Below are positions 34,621-43,486 of a DNA stretch of 64,000 bases, one piece after another; the stretch's first letter is position 1; every line of letters begins with the position of its first letter. The stretch covers positions 238,841 to 302,840 of the forward strand of contig JAQUOU010000002.1 of NCBI GenBank assembly GCA_028716975.1. Direction: 5' to 3'. This stretch comes from Methylobacter sp. Lineage in GTDB: Bacteria > Pseudomonadota > Gammaproteobacteria > Methylococcales > Methylomonadaceae. The position numbers and the translations under genes are program-made. A model generated the notes under the pieces. The model was not told where the DNA came from, searched no databases, and saw nothing but the letters and a program-made list of their open reading frames with translations.

Positions 34621-35021
34621 GCGGATGTTACAGGCAGCGATCCATTGAACCCCGTATAACGATAAAGACCAGAATTAGGGTAATTTTAATGGCGCATATG
34701 GGTAACTTCTGAGTGAGGTTATATTGAAGTTGCCCTGAAGTTCTCCTATCCAGTTGCTTGCGTGAAAAAGAGTATGCAAATCTTACCCACGCGTAGGTTT
34801 TAACCACAGCCGGCAACTTAAAAGTTCGATATGCGTGTGTTCAATGGTAAGTCAGACATCGGAGTCCAGCTAAGAGTCGGCCATGAAGACGGCGAAAAAT
34901 CTAAATACGTTTTCCTGGAGCTTTTATTTGTTATTTAAACATAACCTGGGTTTTGAAGAAGTTCAGGCCTTCATGATCATGAAAATAATCCCGTACCGTG
35001 CGTTTTTTTGAAAAATTCTAT
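34621..35021. other. 401-base intergenic region, nothing firm
   Basis: This lies between the convergent cold-shock and DHOD-like genes. A 35-codon ORF at 34831-34938 has no ribosome site and was not accepted. No terminator with a convincing T-run was found. Confidence 0.3.
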
Positions 35022-36062
35022 TTAAATGAAGGGATTATCCCTTCGATTATTTACCATGCCCGACATAAAAGGGTTCTCGAAGCTTTCCAATACTTTAATG
35101 TAGTTTACCCGCTCGAAGGCGGCCGGATCTTTTACATTTTGCCGGCTCATGACGCCCTTTACTTCATCCAGCGAGCGATAATCTCTTGCCGTCAGCCACT
35201 TGTCCGTCTCATCTATAAGAACACTTAAATAGCGTGGGCCGTTTTTTATCAAAGCCGACGCAACCATCACGGCATCAGCCCCAGCCAGCAGATATTTGAT
35301 TATTTCTGTTGAAGAATGGATGCCCCGGCTTGCCGCCAAGGCCGCTTTGATACGGCCATACAGCACTGCGATCCAGAGCAAAGGCAAGCGAATTTCCGCA
35401 GGTGTGCTCAAGTCGATGCGTGGATCTATTTTCAAGTTATCCAGGTCGATATCCGGTTGATAAAAGCGGTTGAATAAAACCAGTGCATCGGCTCCGGCCT
35501 CATCCAAACGTTTGGCCATATTGCCTGTCGCGCTGAAAAAAGGACTTAGTTTAATCGCGACAGGTATGAAAACGGCGTCCTTTACCGTTTTCAGAATGTC
35601 GAAATAACGTTGTTCCACTTCTGATGCCGACATATCAATGTCAGTTGGTATAAAGTAAATATTCAGTTCAAGTGCGCTGGCCCCAGCTTCCTGAATCTGT
35701 TTCGCGTAATCGATCCAACCTTCGCTGGTAATACCGTTTAGGCTGCCGATAATAGGAATATCGGTAGTTTCAACGGCTTTTCTAATAAGATTGAGATAAT
35801 CTTCAGGGCCTTTGTGAGCCGTATCTATAGGCGCAAAATAGTTAATGGATTCGGCAAAGCTTTCCGTACCTGACTCAAGAAAAAAATCAAAGGCTTCATT
35901 CTCCCTGCGGATTTGTTCTTCGAACAGGGAAAACATTACGATAGCCGAAGCGCCCGAGTCTTCCAGTAATTTGATGCCCGCCAGGGTATTCGACAAGGGT
36001 GAGGAAGAGGCTATAATCGGGTGTTTGAGTTTTAACCCCATGTAATCGGTTGATAAGTCCAT
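35022..36062 (-). CDS. Dihydroorotate dehydrogenase-like FMN protein
   Basis: A 346-residue TIM-barrel flavoprotein that starts MDLSTDYMGLKLKHPIIASSSPLS, like class 1 DHODs and the PreA-type group. Visible marks are LEDSGASAIVMFSLF, IGSLNGITSEGW, ASALELNIYFIP, IKLSPFF and the FMN-phosphate end LLAGADAVMVASALI. Proteins annotated as dihydroorotate dehydrogenase-like often lie beside pyruvate:ferredoxin oxidoreductase genes, so a true pyrimidine role is doubtful. Here it follows nifJ by 12 bases in one operon and may use reduced ferredoxin. The catalytic substrate is unknown. Confidence 0.85.
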   Translation of the reverse strand: MDLSTDYMGLKLKHPIIASSSPLSNTLAGIKLLEDSGASAIVMFSLFEEQIRRENEAFDFFLESGTESFAESINYFAPIDTAHKGPEDYLNLIRKAVETTDIPIIGSLNGITSEGWIDYAKQIQEAGASALELNIYFIPTDIDMSASEVEQRYFDILKTVKDAVFIPVAIKLSPFFSATGNMAKRLDEAGADALVLFNRFYQPDIDLDNLKIDPRIDLSTPAEIRLPLLWIAVLYGRIKAALAASRGIHSSTEIIKYLLAGADAVMVASALIKNGPRYLSVLIDETDKWLTARDYRSLDEVKGVMSRQNVKDPAAFERVNYIKVLESFENPFMSGMVNNRRDNPFI

Positions 36063-36074
36063 GCGATATTTCCT

Positions 36075-39000
36075 CTAATCGGTAAGATGGGCGTCAGGAT
36101 GGAATTGGCTGCCGGAGCTGGCCGCCATCTGCTCATAAATTTCCCATTTTTGGTTGACGATTTGCTGCGCCAGGCTCAGCATGCGTTCAGCCTCATCAGG
36201 GTTGGTTCTTTGCAGCATTTTGTAGCGTAATTCATTGTAGGCGTAATCTTTAAAGGCTATACGCGGACGGGGTGAATCCAGCACGAAAGGGTTTTTTTCG
36301 GATTGCCGTAAAACCGGGTTATAGCGTATCAACGGCCAGTATCCGCTGGCGGCGGCCAAATCCTGTTGTTTCAAGCCGTTCTGCATGTTGATGCCGTGAG
36401 CGATGCAATGGCTGTAAGCCAAAATTAACGAAGGCCCCGGATAAGCTTCCGCCTCCCGCATGGCCAATAGAGTTTGCTGTGGATTTGCGCCCATCGCGAT
36501 GCGGGCGACGTAAACATTGCCGTATGAAATGGCTTGCAAGGCGATATCCTTTTTTGCCACCGATTTTCCTCCCGAAGCAAATTTGGCGACCGCCCCCAGC
36601 GGCGTTGATTTGGACATTTGCCCGCCGGTATTGGAATAGACTTCAGTATCCAAAACCAGCACATTGACATCCCGACCGCTGGCGAGAATATGATCAAGCC
36701 CTCCTGAGCCGATATCGTAGGCCCAGCCGTCGCCGCCGATAATCCAGATACTGCGCCGGACCAGATGATCGGCTACGGAAAGCAAGTCCCGGGCAAGACT
36801 GGTATCCAATAATAGCAGTGCCGCTTTTAATTCTGCTACCCGTTCGCGTTGTCTGCGGATTTGGGATTCGGTTTTTTGCGAGGCAGTGAGAATTTCATTC
36901 ACAAAGCCGCTACCCAATTCCCGTTCGAATTCTTGAGTGAGCTGTATCGCCAAAGCGCGATGTTTATCGGCGGTCAAGCGAAATCCGAAACCGAATTCAG
37001 CATTATCTTCAAACAGGGAATTGGACCAGGCCGGGCCGCGTCCTTCGTGATTTTTAGTCCAGGGCGTGGTGGGAAGATTGCCGCCGTAGATTGAAGAGCA
37101 GCCGGTGGCATTGGCGACAATCAATCGGTCTCCGAATAATTGCGACACCAGTTTGACATAAGGCGTCTCACCGCAACCGGCGCAGGCGCCGGAAAACTCA
37201 AACAAGGGCTGGAGAAACTGGGCGCCCCGGATAGACGAGAAGTCCACACGGGCCCTGTCATTGAACGGCAGCGTTTCAAAGAACCGGATGCTTTCCTTTT
37301 CCTGCTCCATTAACGGCGCTTTCGGTTTCATATTGATGGCCTTGACGCCGCTTTCCTTGAGACTGACGGCGGGGCAGACGCTGACGCATAAATTACAGCC
37401 GGTGCAATCTTCAAGGTAGATTTGCAAGGTATAACGGGTTTCCGGGAATCCTCTGGCGCTGATTCCCGCCGATTTAAACCGGGAAGGAGCGCCTTCCAGC
37501 GAACTTTGATTATAAAATTTTGCCCGGATTACTGAATGCGGGCAAACGAAACTGCAATTTCCGCATTGAATGCAAAGATCGGGCTCCCACTCGGGCACAT
37601 ACTCAGACACATTACGTTTCTCCCAGGCTGTGGTGCCTGATGGATAGGTGCCGTCCAGCGGTAATTGACTGACCGTGAGCTGGTCGCCTGCTCCCGCCAT
37701 CATTTTGGCGGTAACTTCCTGTACGAATGCGGGTGCATCAACCGGTACGATAGGGGGCATTGCCAGTGTGCTGGTGACTTGCTGTGGAATTTTGACCTGA
37801 TACAGATGGGCCAGGGTTTGATCGACGGCGGCGAAGTTTTTCATGACCATTTCTTCGCCCTTCTTGCTATAAGTTTTTTTAATGGCCTCCTTTATTTTAG
37901 CGATCGCCTGTTCTCGCGGCAGCACGCCGGAGAGGGCAAAAAAACAGGTTTGCAAGATGGTATTCACATGGTTGCCCATGCCTGTTTCCTGAGCTACTTT
38001 CGAGGCGTCAATGACATGGAAGGACAAACGCCTGGCGATGATTTTCTCCTGGACATAGCGGGGCAGATGATCCCATACGTCTTCAGCGGCAAAGGGACTG
38101 TTCAGCAAGAATACCGAATCTTGCGCCGCCTGCGCCAAAATATCCGTCTTGAATAGAAAATTGAACTGATGACAGCCGATAAATTGAGCCGTTTGAACGA
38201 GATAAGGCGCGCGTATGGGTTCCGGTCCGAAGCGTAAATGCGAGACAGTTTGCGAGCCCGATTTCTTGGAGTCGTAGACAAAATAACCTTGGGCATAACA
38301 ATCCGGCAATTCGCCAATGATTTTAATGGTGTTCTTATTAGCGCCTACCGTGCCGTCCGCGCCGAGGCCGAAGAATAATGCGGAAATCACTTTATCCGAT
38401 TCGATAGTGAAGGCCGGATCATAATCCAGGCTATGATGAGTTACATCGTCGTTAATACCGATGGTGAAATGATTTTTGGGTTGTGGCTTGCCCAATTCGT
38501 CGAATATGCCTTTCACCATGGCCGGGGTGAATTCTTTTGAGGAAAGTCCGTAACGGCCGCCGATTGTTCTTGGCAATTTGGCGAGCTTGCCGGTACTGAA
38601 TGCTTCTGAAAAAGTGGTCACCACGTCATGAAACAGCGGCTCTCCGGTAGCGCCCGGTGATTTGGTTCTATCCAGTACGGCAACAGATTGGACGGTCAAA
38701 GGCAGCGCATCGAGAAAAGCGTCCTGTGCAAAAGGAAGATATAAACGAACGTGGATGACACCGATTTTTTCGCCTTGCCTAACCAGGTGAGTGACGGTTT
38801 GTTTCACCGTTTCGGCGGCAGACCCCATAATGATGATGATTTTTTCGGCATCCTTGACGCCGCTGTATTCGAACAAGCGGTAATGGCGTCCGGCGATTCC
38901 GGCAAATTTATCCATTGCTTTCTGAACGATAGCCGGGGTTCTGGCGTAAAAAGGATTGACGGTTTCCCTGGCCTGAAAATAAACATCAGGATTTTGGGCC

Positions 39001-39656
39001 GTCCCTCTAATGAAGGGGTTATCGGGATTAAGGCCACGGGCGCGATGAGCCCTGACCAGATCATTATTGATCATGGCCCGGATTTGCTCATCGGCAAGCA
39101 ACTCGACTTTGTTGACTTCGTGCGATGTCCGGAAGCCGTCGAAGAAATGGATGAAGGGCACCCGCGCTTCCAAGGTGGCCGCCTGGGCAATTAACGCCAT
39201 ATCATGGGCTTCCTGAACAGAACTGGAACCCAGCAGGGCAAAGCCGGTGTCGCGAATGGCCATGACATCGGAATGGTCGCCAAATATCGATAGGCCCTGA
39301 GCGGCCAGGGAACGCGCCGCCACATGAAAAACCGTAGACGTCAATTCGCCTGCTATTTTATACATATTGGGGATCATCAGCAGCAATCCCTGCGAAGCGG
39401 TAAAGGTCGTGGTCAAGGCGCCCGTTTGCAGGGCGCCGTGAACTGCCCCCGCCGCTCCGCCTTCGCTCTGCATTTCAGCGATCAGCGGTATATTGCCCCA
39501 GATATTGGTTTTGCCTTCCGTGGCCCATTGATCGGCCCATTCCGCCATAGTCGAGGAAGGCGTGATCGGATAAATCGCGCATACTTCATTAACCCGGTAC
39601 GCCACATAAGCGACGGCTTCGTTGCCGTCAACCGTTACAACCTGATTTGCGGTCAT
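36075..39656 (-). CDS. nifJ: Pyruvate:ferredoxin (flavodoxin) oxidoreductase
   Basis: A 1193-residue single-chain PFOR, the normal length. The N-terminal domain has YPITPSSTMAEW. Two 4Fe-4S motifs are CIQCGNCSFVCP and CTGCNLCVSVCP. The thiamine-diphosphate part has CAGCGETPYVKL, ATGCSSIYGG and GDGWAYDIGSGGLDH. It oxidises pyruvate to acetyl-CoA and CO2, passing electrons to ferredoxin or flavodoxin, and could serve fermentation under low oxygen or electron supply to nitrogenase. No nif genes are in the window. It lies between a GltD-like oxidoreductase (3 bases upstream) and the DHOD-like gene, a tight three-gene operon. Confidence 0.96.
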   Translation of the reverse strand: MTANQVVTVDGNEAVAYVAYRVNEVCAIYPITPSSTMAEWADQWATEGKTNIWGNIPLIAEMQSEGGAAGAVHGALQTGALTTTFTASQGLLLMIPNMYKIAGELTSTVFHVAARSLAAQGLSIFGDHSDVMAIRDTGFALLGSSSVQEAHDMALIAQAATLEARVPFIHFFDGFRTSHEVNKVELLADEQIRAMINNDLVRAHRARGLNPDNPFIRGTAQNPDVYFQARETVNPFYARTPAIVQKAMDKFAGIAGRHYRLFEYSGVKDAEKIIIIMGSAAETVKQTVTHLVRQGEKIGVIHVRLYLPFAQDAFLDALPLTVQSVAVLDRTKSPGATGEPLFHDVVTTFSEAFSTGKLAKLPRTIGGRYGLSSKEFTPAMVKGIFDELGKPQPKNHFTIGINDDVTHHSLDYDPAFTIESDKVISALFFGLGADGTVGANKNTIKIIGELPDCYAQGYFVYDSKKSGSQTVSHLRFGPEPIRAPYLVQTAQFIGCHQFNFLFKTDILAQAAQDSVFLLNSPFAAEDVWDHLPRYVQEKIIARRLSFHVIDASKVAQETGMGNHVNTILQTCFFALSGVLPREQAIAKIKEAIKKTYSKKGEEMVMKNFAAVDQTLAHLYQVKIPQQVTSTLAMPPIVPVDAPAFVQEVTAKMMAGAGDQLTVSQLPLDGTYPSGTTAWEKRNVSEYVPEWEPDLCIQCGNCSFVCPHSVIRAKFYNQSSLEGAPSRFKSAGISARGFPETRYTLQIYLEDCTGCNLCVSVCPAVSLKESGVKAINMKPKAPLMEQEKESIRFFETLPFNDRARVDFSSIRGAQFLQPLFEFSGACAGCGETPYVKLVSQLFGDRLIVANATGCSSIYGGNLPTTPWTKNHEGRGPAWSNSLFEDNAEFGFGFRLTADKHRALAIQLTQEFERELGSGFVNEILTASQKTESQIRRQRERVAELKAALLLLDTSLARDLLSVADHLVRRSIWIIGGDGWAYDIGSGGLDHILASGRDVNVLVLDTEVYSNTGGQMSKSTPLGAVAKFASGGKSVAKKDIALQAISYGNVYVARIAMGANPQQTLLAMREAEAYPGPSLILAYSHCIAHGINMQNGLKQQDLAAASGYWPLIRYNPVLRQSEKNPFVLDSPRPRIAFKDYAYNELRYKMLQRTNPDEAERMLSLAQQIVNQKWEIYEQMAASSGSQFHPDAHLTD

Positions 39657-39659
39657 TGT

Positions 39660-41297
39660 TTATTCTCCCTTTTCAGCAACCATTTCAATAGCATGGCAAG
39701 GACATTGTTCGAAACAGACAGCACAGCCGGTACATAGATCATAGTCATAACGGTAGCGATTGCCGGGACCTAGCTTGATAACGGCATGTTCGGGACAGGC
39801 TGCATAACAACCATCGCATTCGAAACAGTTACCGCAGGAAAAACAACGCTGTGCTTCAAATGTGGCGTCAGCTGTATTGAGCCCGGCAACGATTTCGGTA
39901 AAGTTTTCGGCACGCTGGCGTACGGGTACATGGTCCTGTTTTTTTTGACCGGCATCGGTCAGGTACCAGGTATGCAGCTTTTCGTAGTCTACAAGATCAT
40001 GTTTGGGGAGGGGAATATAACGCGTATTGCGTAACCACGCATCAATGTGGCGAGCCGCCTTTTTACCATGCCCGACTGCGGCCGTGACGGTTCGCTCGCT
40101 AGGCACCATATCGCCGCCTGCAAAAATACCTGAAGCGCCGGTTTTCATACCTGTATCTACTATAACCGTGCCATCGGATTCAAATTTTATATCCGGAACC
40201 GAGCGTAAAAAACCGGTATCTGTTTCCTGCCCGACCGCTAAAATAAGCGCATCGGCTTCCAACGTTTCATATTTCCCCGTGGGCTGCGGTCTGCCGCTTT
40301 CATCCAGAGCCATCACTTCCACTGTTAATGACGTTTCATCAATTTCTTTAATTGAACGCAGCCAATGGATTTTGACGCCTTCCTCTATGGCTTCATCGGC
40401 TTCGAAGGAATGGGCCGGCATGTGCTCGCGGTCGCGCCGGTAGATGATCAAGGCTTCTTCGGCGCCCAGTCGCTTTGCAGTCCTGGCGGCATCCATCGCG
40501 GTATTTCCTCCTCCATAAATAACGACTTTCCGTCCCAGTCTGGGCGCATTTCCTGCTGCAGCATCACGCAGGAAAGTAATGGCATCAAGCATTTTTGAGG
40601 CATCCCTGGCAGGAATATCGACTCGTTTGCTAAGGTGCGCGCCGACTGCCACAAATACCGCATCGAACAAACCTTCTGTCTTGTCGGCGAGCAGATTTTC
40701 TACTTTGCGATTGAGAACGATATCTACGCCTAAGGCTTCGATTCTTTTAATTTCCAGATCGAGTTCATGCCGCGGCAACCGGTATGCCGGAATACCGAAG
40801 CGCATCATGCCGCCTGCTACGGGGCCGGCCTCGTAAATCGCTACTTTGTGCCCCAGGCGGGCAAGGTGATAAGCTGCTGATAATCCGCTCGGCCCGGCGC
40901 CTATCACCAGAATTCGTTTGCCGCTGGGTGGAAAATCAGCTTCAATTTTCCAGTTTTCAGCGAAAGCCATATCCCCCAAAAAACGTTCGACGGCATGGAT
41001 ACTGACCGCTCCGTCCAGTTGCTCGCGGTTGCACCGGGTTTCACAAGGGTGGTAGCAAACCCGTCCATGAACAGAGGGCATAGGGTTATCTTTCATGATT
41101 TGTCGCCATGCCTGTTGGTAGTGGCCGGCTTGAACCAATGCCAGCCAGGCTTGGATATTTTCGCCGGCAGGGCAGGCATTATTACAGGGTGGGAGAAAAT
41201 CCTGGTAAACAGGACGGTGGCTTCGAACAGGACCTGTCCCCAGGTCATGCCTTTGGAGATCCGCCGGGCGGGTTATATCAGCGGGTTTATCGATCAT
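39660..41297 (-). CDS. GltD-like NAD(P)H oxidoreductase with C-terminal ferredoxin domain
   Basis: About 545 residues. The N-terminal helical domain carries the Fer4_20 cysteines (PPCNNACPAGENIQ, CYHPCETRCNR). Next is an FAD domain (GAGPSGLSAAYHLARLG), an NAD(P)-binding domain (YGGGNTAMDAARTAKRLG), and a final pair of 4Fe-4S clusters (CFSCGNCFECDGCYAACP and CTGCAVCFEQCP). It probably shuttles electrons between NAD(P)H and ferredoxin. The ATG at 41297 is preferred: GAGGAAATTACA precedes it, while the upstream alternative at 41348 has none. It is the first gene of the operon with PFOR. Confidence 0.88.
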   Translation of the reverse strand: MIDKPADITRPADLQRHDLGTGPVRSHRPVYQDFLPPCNNACPAGENIQAWLALVQAGHYQQAWRQIMKDNPMPSVHGRVCYHPCETRCNREQLDGAVSIHAVERFLGDMAFAENWKIEADFPPSGKRILVIGAGPSGLSAAYHLARLGHKVAIYEAGPVAGGMMRFGIPAYRLPRHELDLEIKRIEALGVDIVLNRKVENLLADKTEGLFDAVFVAVGAHLSKRVDIPARDASKMLDAITFLRDAAAGNAPRLGRKVVIYGGGNTAMDAARTAKRLGAEEALIIYRRDREHMPAHSFEADEAIEEGVKIHWLRSIKEIDETSLTVEVMALDESGRPQPTGKYETLEADALILAVGQETDTGFLRSVPDIKFESDGTVIVDTGMKTGASGIFAGGDMVPSERTVTAAVGHGKKAARHIDAWLRNTRYIPLPKHDLVDYEKLHTWYLTDAGQKKQDHVPVRQRAENFTEIVAGLNTADATFEAQRCFSCGNCFECDGCYAACPEHAVIKLGPGNRYRYDYDLCTGCAVCFEQCPCHAIEMVAEKGE

Positions 41298-41387
41298 TGT
41301 AATTTCCTCGTAGTGTTTACGAAAGGAGGGAAAAATATTTTCGAGCAACTCATCAGGATCTTTTAGCCCTTGTGCTATTAGCTCTTT

Positions 41388-41460
41388 GATTTATCAGGAT
41401 GAATAACTCCATTTATGTAAGCTCTGCTGCAATGTCCCTTAACAGATAGCCTGATAAATC
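41388..41460. promoter_or_regulatory. Perfect 11-bp inverted repeat upstream of the PFOR operon
   Basis: GATTTATCAGG at 41388-41398 and CCTGATAAATC at 41450-41460 are perfect inverted copies with 51 bases between. It lies 90-165 bases upstream of the GltD-like start. It could be a pair of operator half-sites for a looping regulator or a leader stem. The spacing does not fit the FNR consensus. Confidence 0.4.
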
Positions 41461-41620
41461 TCCAGCCTGCGCCTCTTTATATAAAAACATACGGACTCAT
41501 CATATTTCAGATAGGTAGGGATATATTTTTTGGCCCTGCATGAAGGACGGGAGGTAATCAATAACAACTTTCCATTAAGGAAATAATCATATTAGAGGAA
41601 TTATTGATGTTGCGATAGTT

Positions 41621-41764
41621 TCAGGTTCTATATTTAGCTGATTGATGGATACCTTTAAGAATGACATAGTGATGCATATTTATGCGGATATCGTAAGTTT
41701 CTACTAAATTGCGGCCTCTCATACTAATCATAGATATTCTTGACTGCATCTTGTCTGGTTTCAT
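41621..41764 (-). CDS. Possible 47-residue small protein
   Basis: A short frame starting MKPDKMQSRISMISMRGRN and ending HQSAKYRT, basic and without a hydrophobic span. It is kept because AGGAGG stands eight bases before its ATG, the best ribosome site in the neighbourhood. I see no family match. The gene-poor surroundings (41349-42109) give no context. It could be chance. Confidence 0.35.
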   Translation of the reverse strand: MKPDKMQSRISMISMRGRNLVETYDIRINMHHYVILKGIHQSAKYRT

Positions 41765-42109
41765 GCTTGATGCCTCCTGTCGTGAGGCGGTAGATGTATT
41801 GTTACACCAATTTCTCCGGCGATGCAGGTGAGAGCTCTCATTCCGGCTCAGGCTCTTTCTGGCCAAGCCAATCTGTTCCATCTATCATGCGACTGCATGA
41901 AGTCTTTTTCGCAACCGATATCCCCCATCGCGGCTATATAAATAGTTCGGTTAATTTTAGCCGAACCTGATTGATCGAACATAATCACAGCATTCTATTA
42001 AGATGCTATGTCTTTGTATACCTTAACGGCTATCCTTCTGTAACTAATATTTTTTCCGGGGTTCGGTAATAAGTAGAGGCGGTAACAATTTTGCCTGTTT
42101 TTAAAGCGT

Positions 42110-42307
42110 TTAAGCTTCTGTTTCTGCAACCGGCGATGAAACAACCCGTTCAGGCTTAGAGGTGGCAGCGGCGACGGGTGGTAACACCTCGGCCTCCGGC
42201 TTATCTTGACTTATAAAGACATCGGATGATGTTTTTTTATCGGTCACCATCACATAAATGACATACGCTACAAACAGTGTCGTTACTATATAAACCAGTT
42301 CAGCCAT
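42110..42307 (-). CDS. Small single-span membrane protein
   Basis: A 65-residue protein with a hydrophobic helix at residues 3-21 (LVYIVTTLFVAYVIYVMV) and a proline/alanine-rich acidic tail. A strong GAGGAGGACC ribosome site precedes the ATG. Function unknown; the shape recalls small subunits that stabilise larger membrane complexes, but no partner is encoded beside it. Confidence 0.6.
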   Translation of the reverse strand: MAELVYIVTTLFVAYVIYVMVTDKKTSSDVFISQDKPEAEVLPPVAAATSKPERVVSSPVAETEA

Positions 42308-42387
42308 AACAGCGGTCCTCCTCTTAAATTAATTATTATTAGAATTAATGATTGACACAGCTTGATCCAACTGTGCATTTAGTTTTT

Positions 42388-42485
42388 GTCCCGCCCTGAA
42401 GGTCATTATACGCCAGGTCATGATCGGGACTGCTTGGCGTATTTTTTATTTCTACTTGGACGACGGCTTTTATTGCGGCGTCCAA
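42388..42485 (+). other. Interlaced hairpins with terminator-like end (candidate structured leader or small RNA)
   Basis: ATACGCCA (42408-42415) and TGGCGTAT (42435-42442) form a perfect 8-bp stem directly followed by TTTTTATTTC, a good plus-strand terminator. A second pair, GTCCCG (42388-42393) with CGGGAC (42425-42430), crosses it, so the two cannot nest and form either a switch or a pseudoknot. A further 7-bp stem TTGGACG/CGTCCAA lies at 42456-42485. No plus-strand gene precedes this terminator, so it would end a short RNA or attenuate a small downstream ORF at 42621. Confidence 0.4.
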
Positions 42486-42620
42486 ACCTTGGTAATGCCT
42501 GACAGTTTGATCGGTACCTTGTTTTCACGAGTCGCTAATTCTTCCAAACAATAACTCGACAATGAGTTCCGGATATTCATAAAGCGGTTCGTCAGCTAAT
42601 GACAGTTAGGTTAACGGAAT

Positions 42621-42753
42621 ATGAAACCTCTGTATAGCTTATTTTTCGGCAAAAAAACCACTGAAAATAACATGCGGGGATGCTGTCGGGGTTGTTATTC
42701 TTGGGTATGCGATCTACGTCGCTTCCAGACGCAAGCTGGAGAAAACCACATAA
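42621..42753 (+). pseudogene. Small membrane ORF broken by a single-base frameshift
   Basis: An ATG-led frame reads MKPLYSLFFGKKTTENN; a one-base shift then continues as GDAVGVVILGYAIYVASRRK ending LEKTT before a stop. The second part is a clear membrane span with a basic end, which is not expected from random sequence, and neither frame alone makes sense. The combined product would be ~43 residues. It might be a frameshifted gene or a sequencing indel in the region CATGCGGGGATG. Confidence 0.35.
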
Positions 42754-42808
42754 GATTCGCTGGCCTTCAGATACTTTTGCGCTAACGAAAATCCCCCCGA
42801 TACCATGC

Positions 42809-42880
42809 AGCTTCTGCAAGTGTTTTAACCAAGAGATTGAGGGATGTTTGCCTAGCTAAGGATTCTTGCAGAAGCTAGGC
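42809..42880. other. Overlapping inverted repeats (switch-like)
   Basis: AGCTTCTGCAAG (42809-42820) pairs perfectly over 12 bases with 42865-42876, while GCCTAGC (42850-42856) pairs with GCTAGGC (42874-42880). The two stems share bases 42874-42876, so they exclude each other. No T-run follows. Could be an operator or an RNA switch; no gene is directly attached. Confidence 0.35.
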
Positions 42881-43486
42881 GCCTGTTAAGATATGGCATT
42901 GTGAGTCTTGACGGTACCTCGTACTGAGCGAAGTCGAAGGGATTAAAGCCAATGCCAGTTAACATAAAGATCTTGAGATGGGTTTACGCCCATCAATTAA
43001 GAGATCGGTTGAAACAGAACATCAAAACGTTGATGACGCGGGCTGAAGCCGCCGATAATTCCCCCTACCCGCGACAGGAATGTATCCAAGAAACTCAAAC
43101 GGCGCCAAAACCGTTTAACCATCATCGTCAGAGTCAATCTGCATAGCGTCCACAAGTTGCCCCTCATTTGAATATAAATTAGTAAAGACGGTGGGATGAT
43201 CTATTTTTATTTATAAGTGTGGTTTACTTTGTTAATTATGCACAGCCGTAAAGTGATGGTCGGAATCGAGCCACATTTACGGGTTAAGATATCGCTAGGT
43301 ATATTTATACTTAAAGGATGATTTTGTCGTCAACATACGAGGTGATGGTTGTCTATATTCTATCACTTTGCATTAAATGAATGCATTTCAAGGAACATTC
43401 AGTGAACATTTATATAGATTCGGATAGGGGTAAAGCCAGGCAAGTCCGAGATTTTCTCTGCCTATTAACTACGAGTTGGTTAGATC

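Noticed and set aside
34831-34938. 35-codon plus-strand frame between the cold-shock and DHOD-like genes
   Set aside because: No ribosome site and no features; chance is as likely.
42592-42819. Minus-strand 75-codon frame
   Set aside because: Runs across inverted repeats and the opposite-strand mini membrane ORF, with no ribosome site.
42952-43146. Plus-strand 64-codon frame
   Set aside because: Starts right after a repeat unit without a ribosome site; composition gives no clue to a family.
43400-43486. Possible c-di-GMP riboswitch before the REC-GAF-GGDEF-EAL gene
   Set aside because: A TCGGA...TCCGA hairpin with GGGGTAAAGCCAGG is present, but the GEMM core sequences (CACGCACAGGGCAAACC and GACGCAAAGCC) are not.
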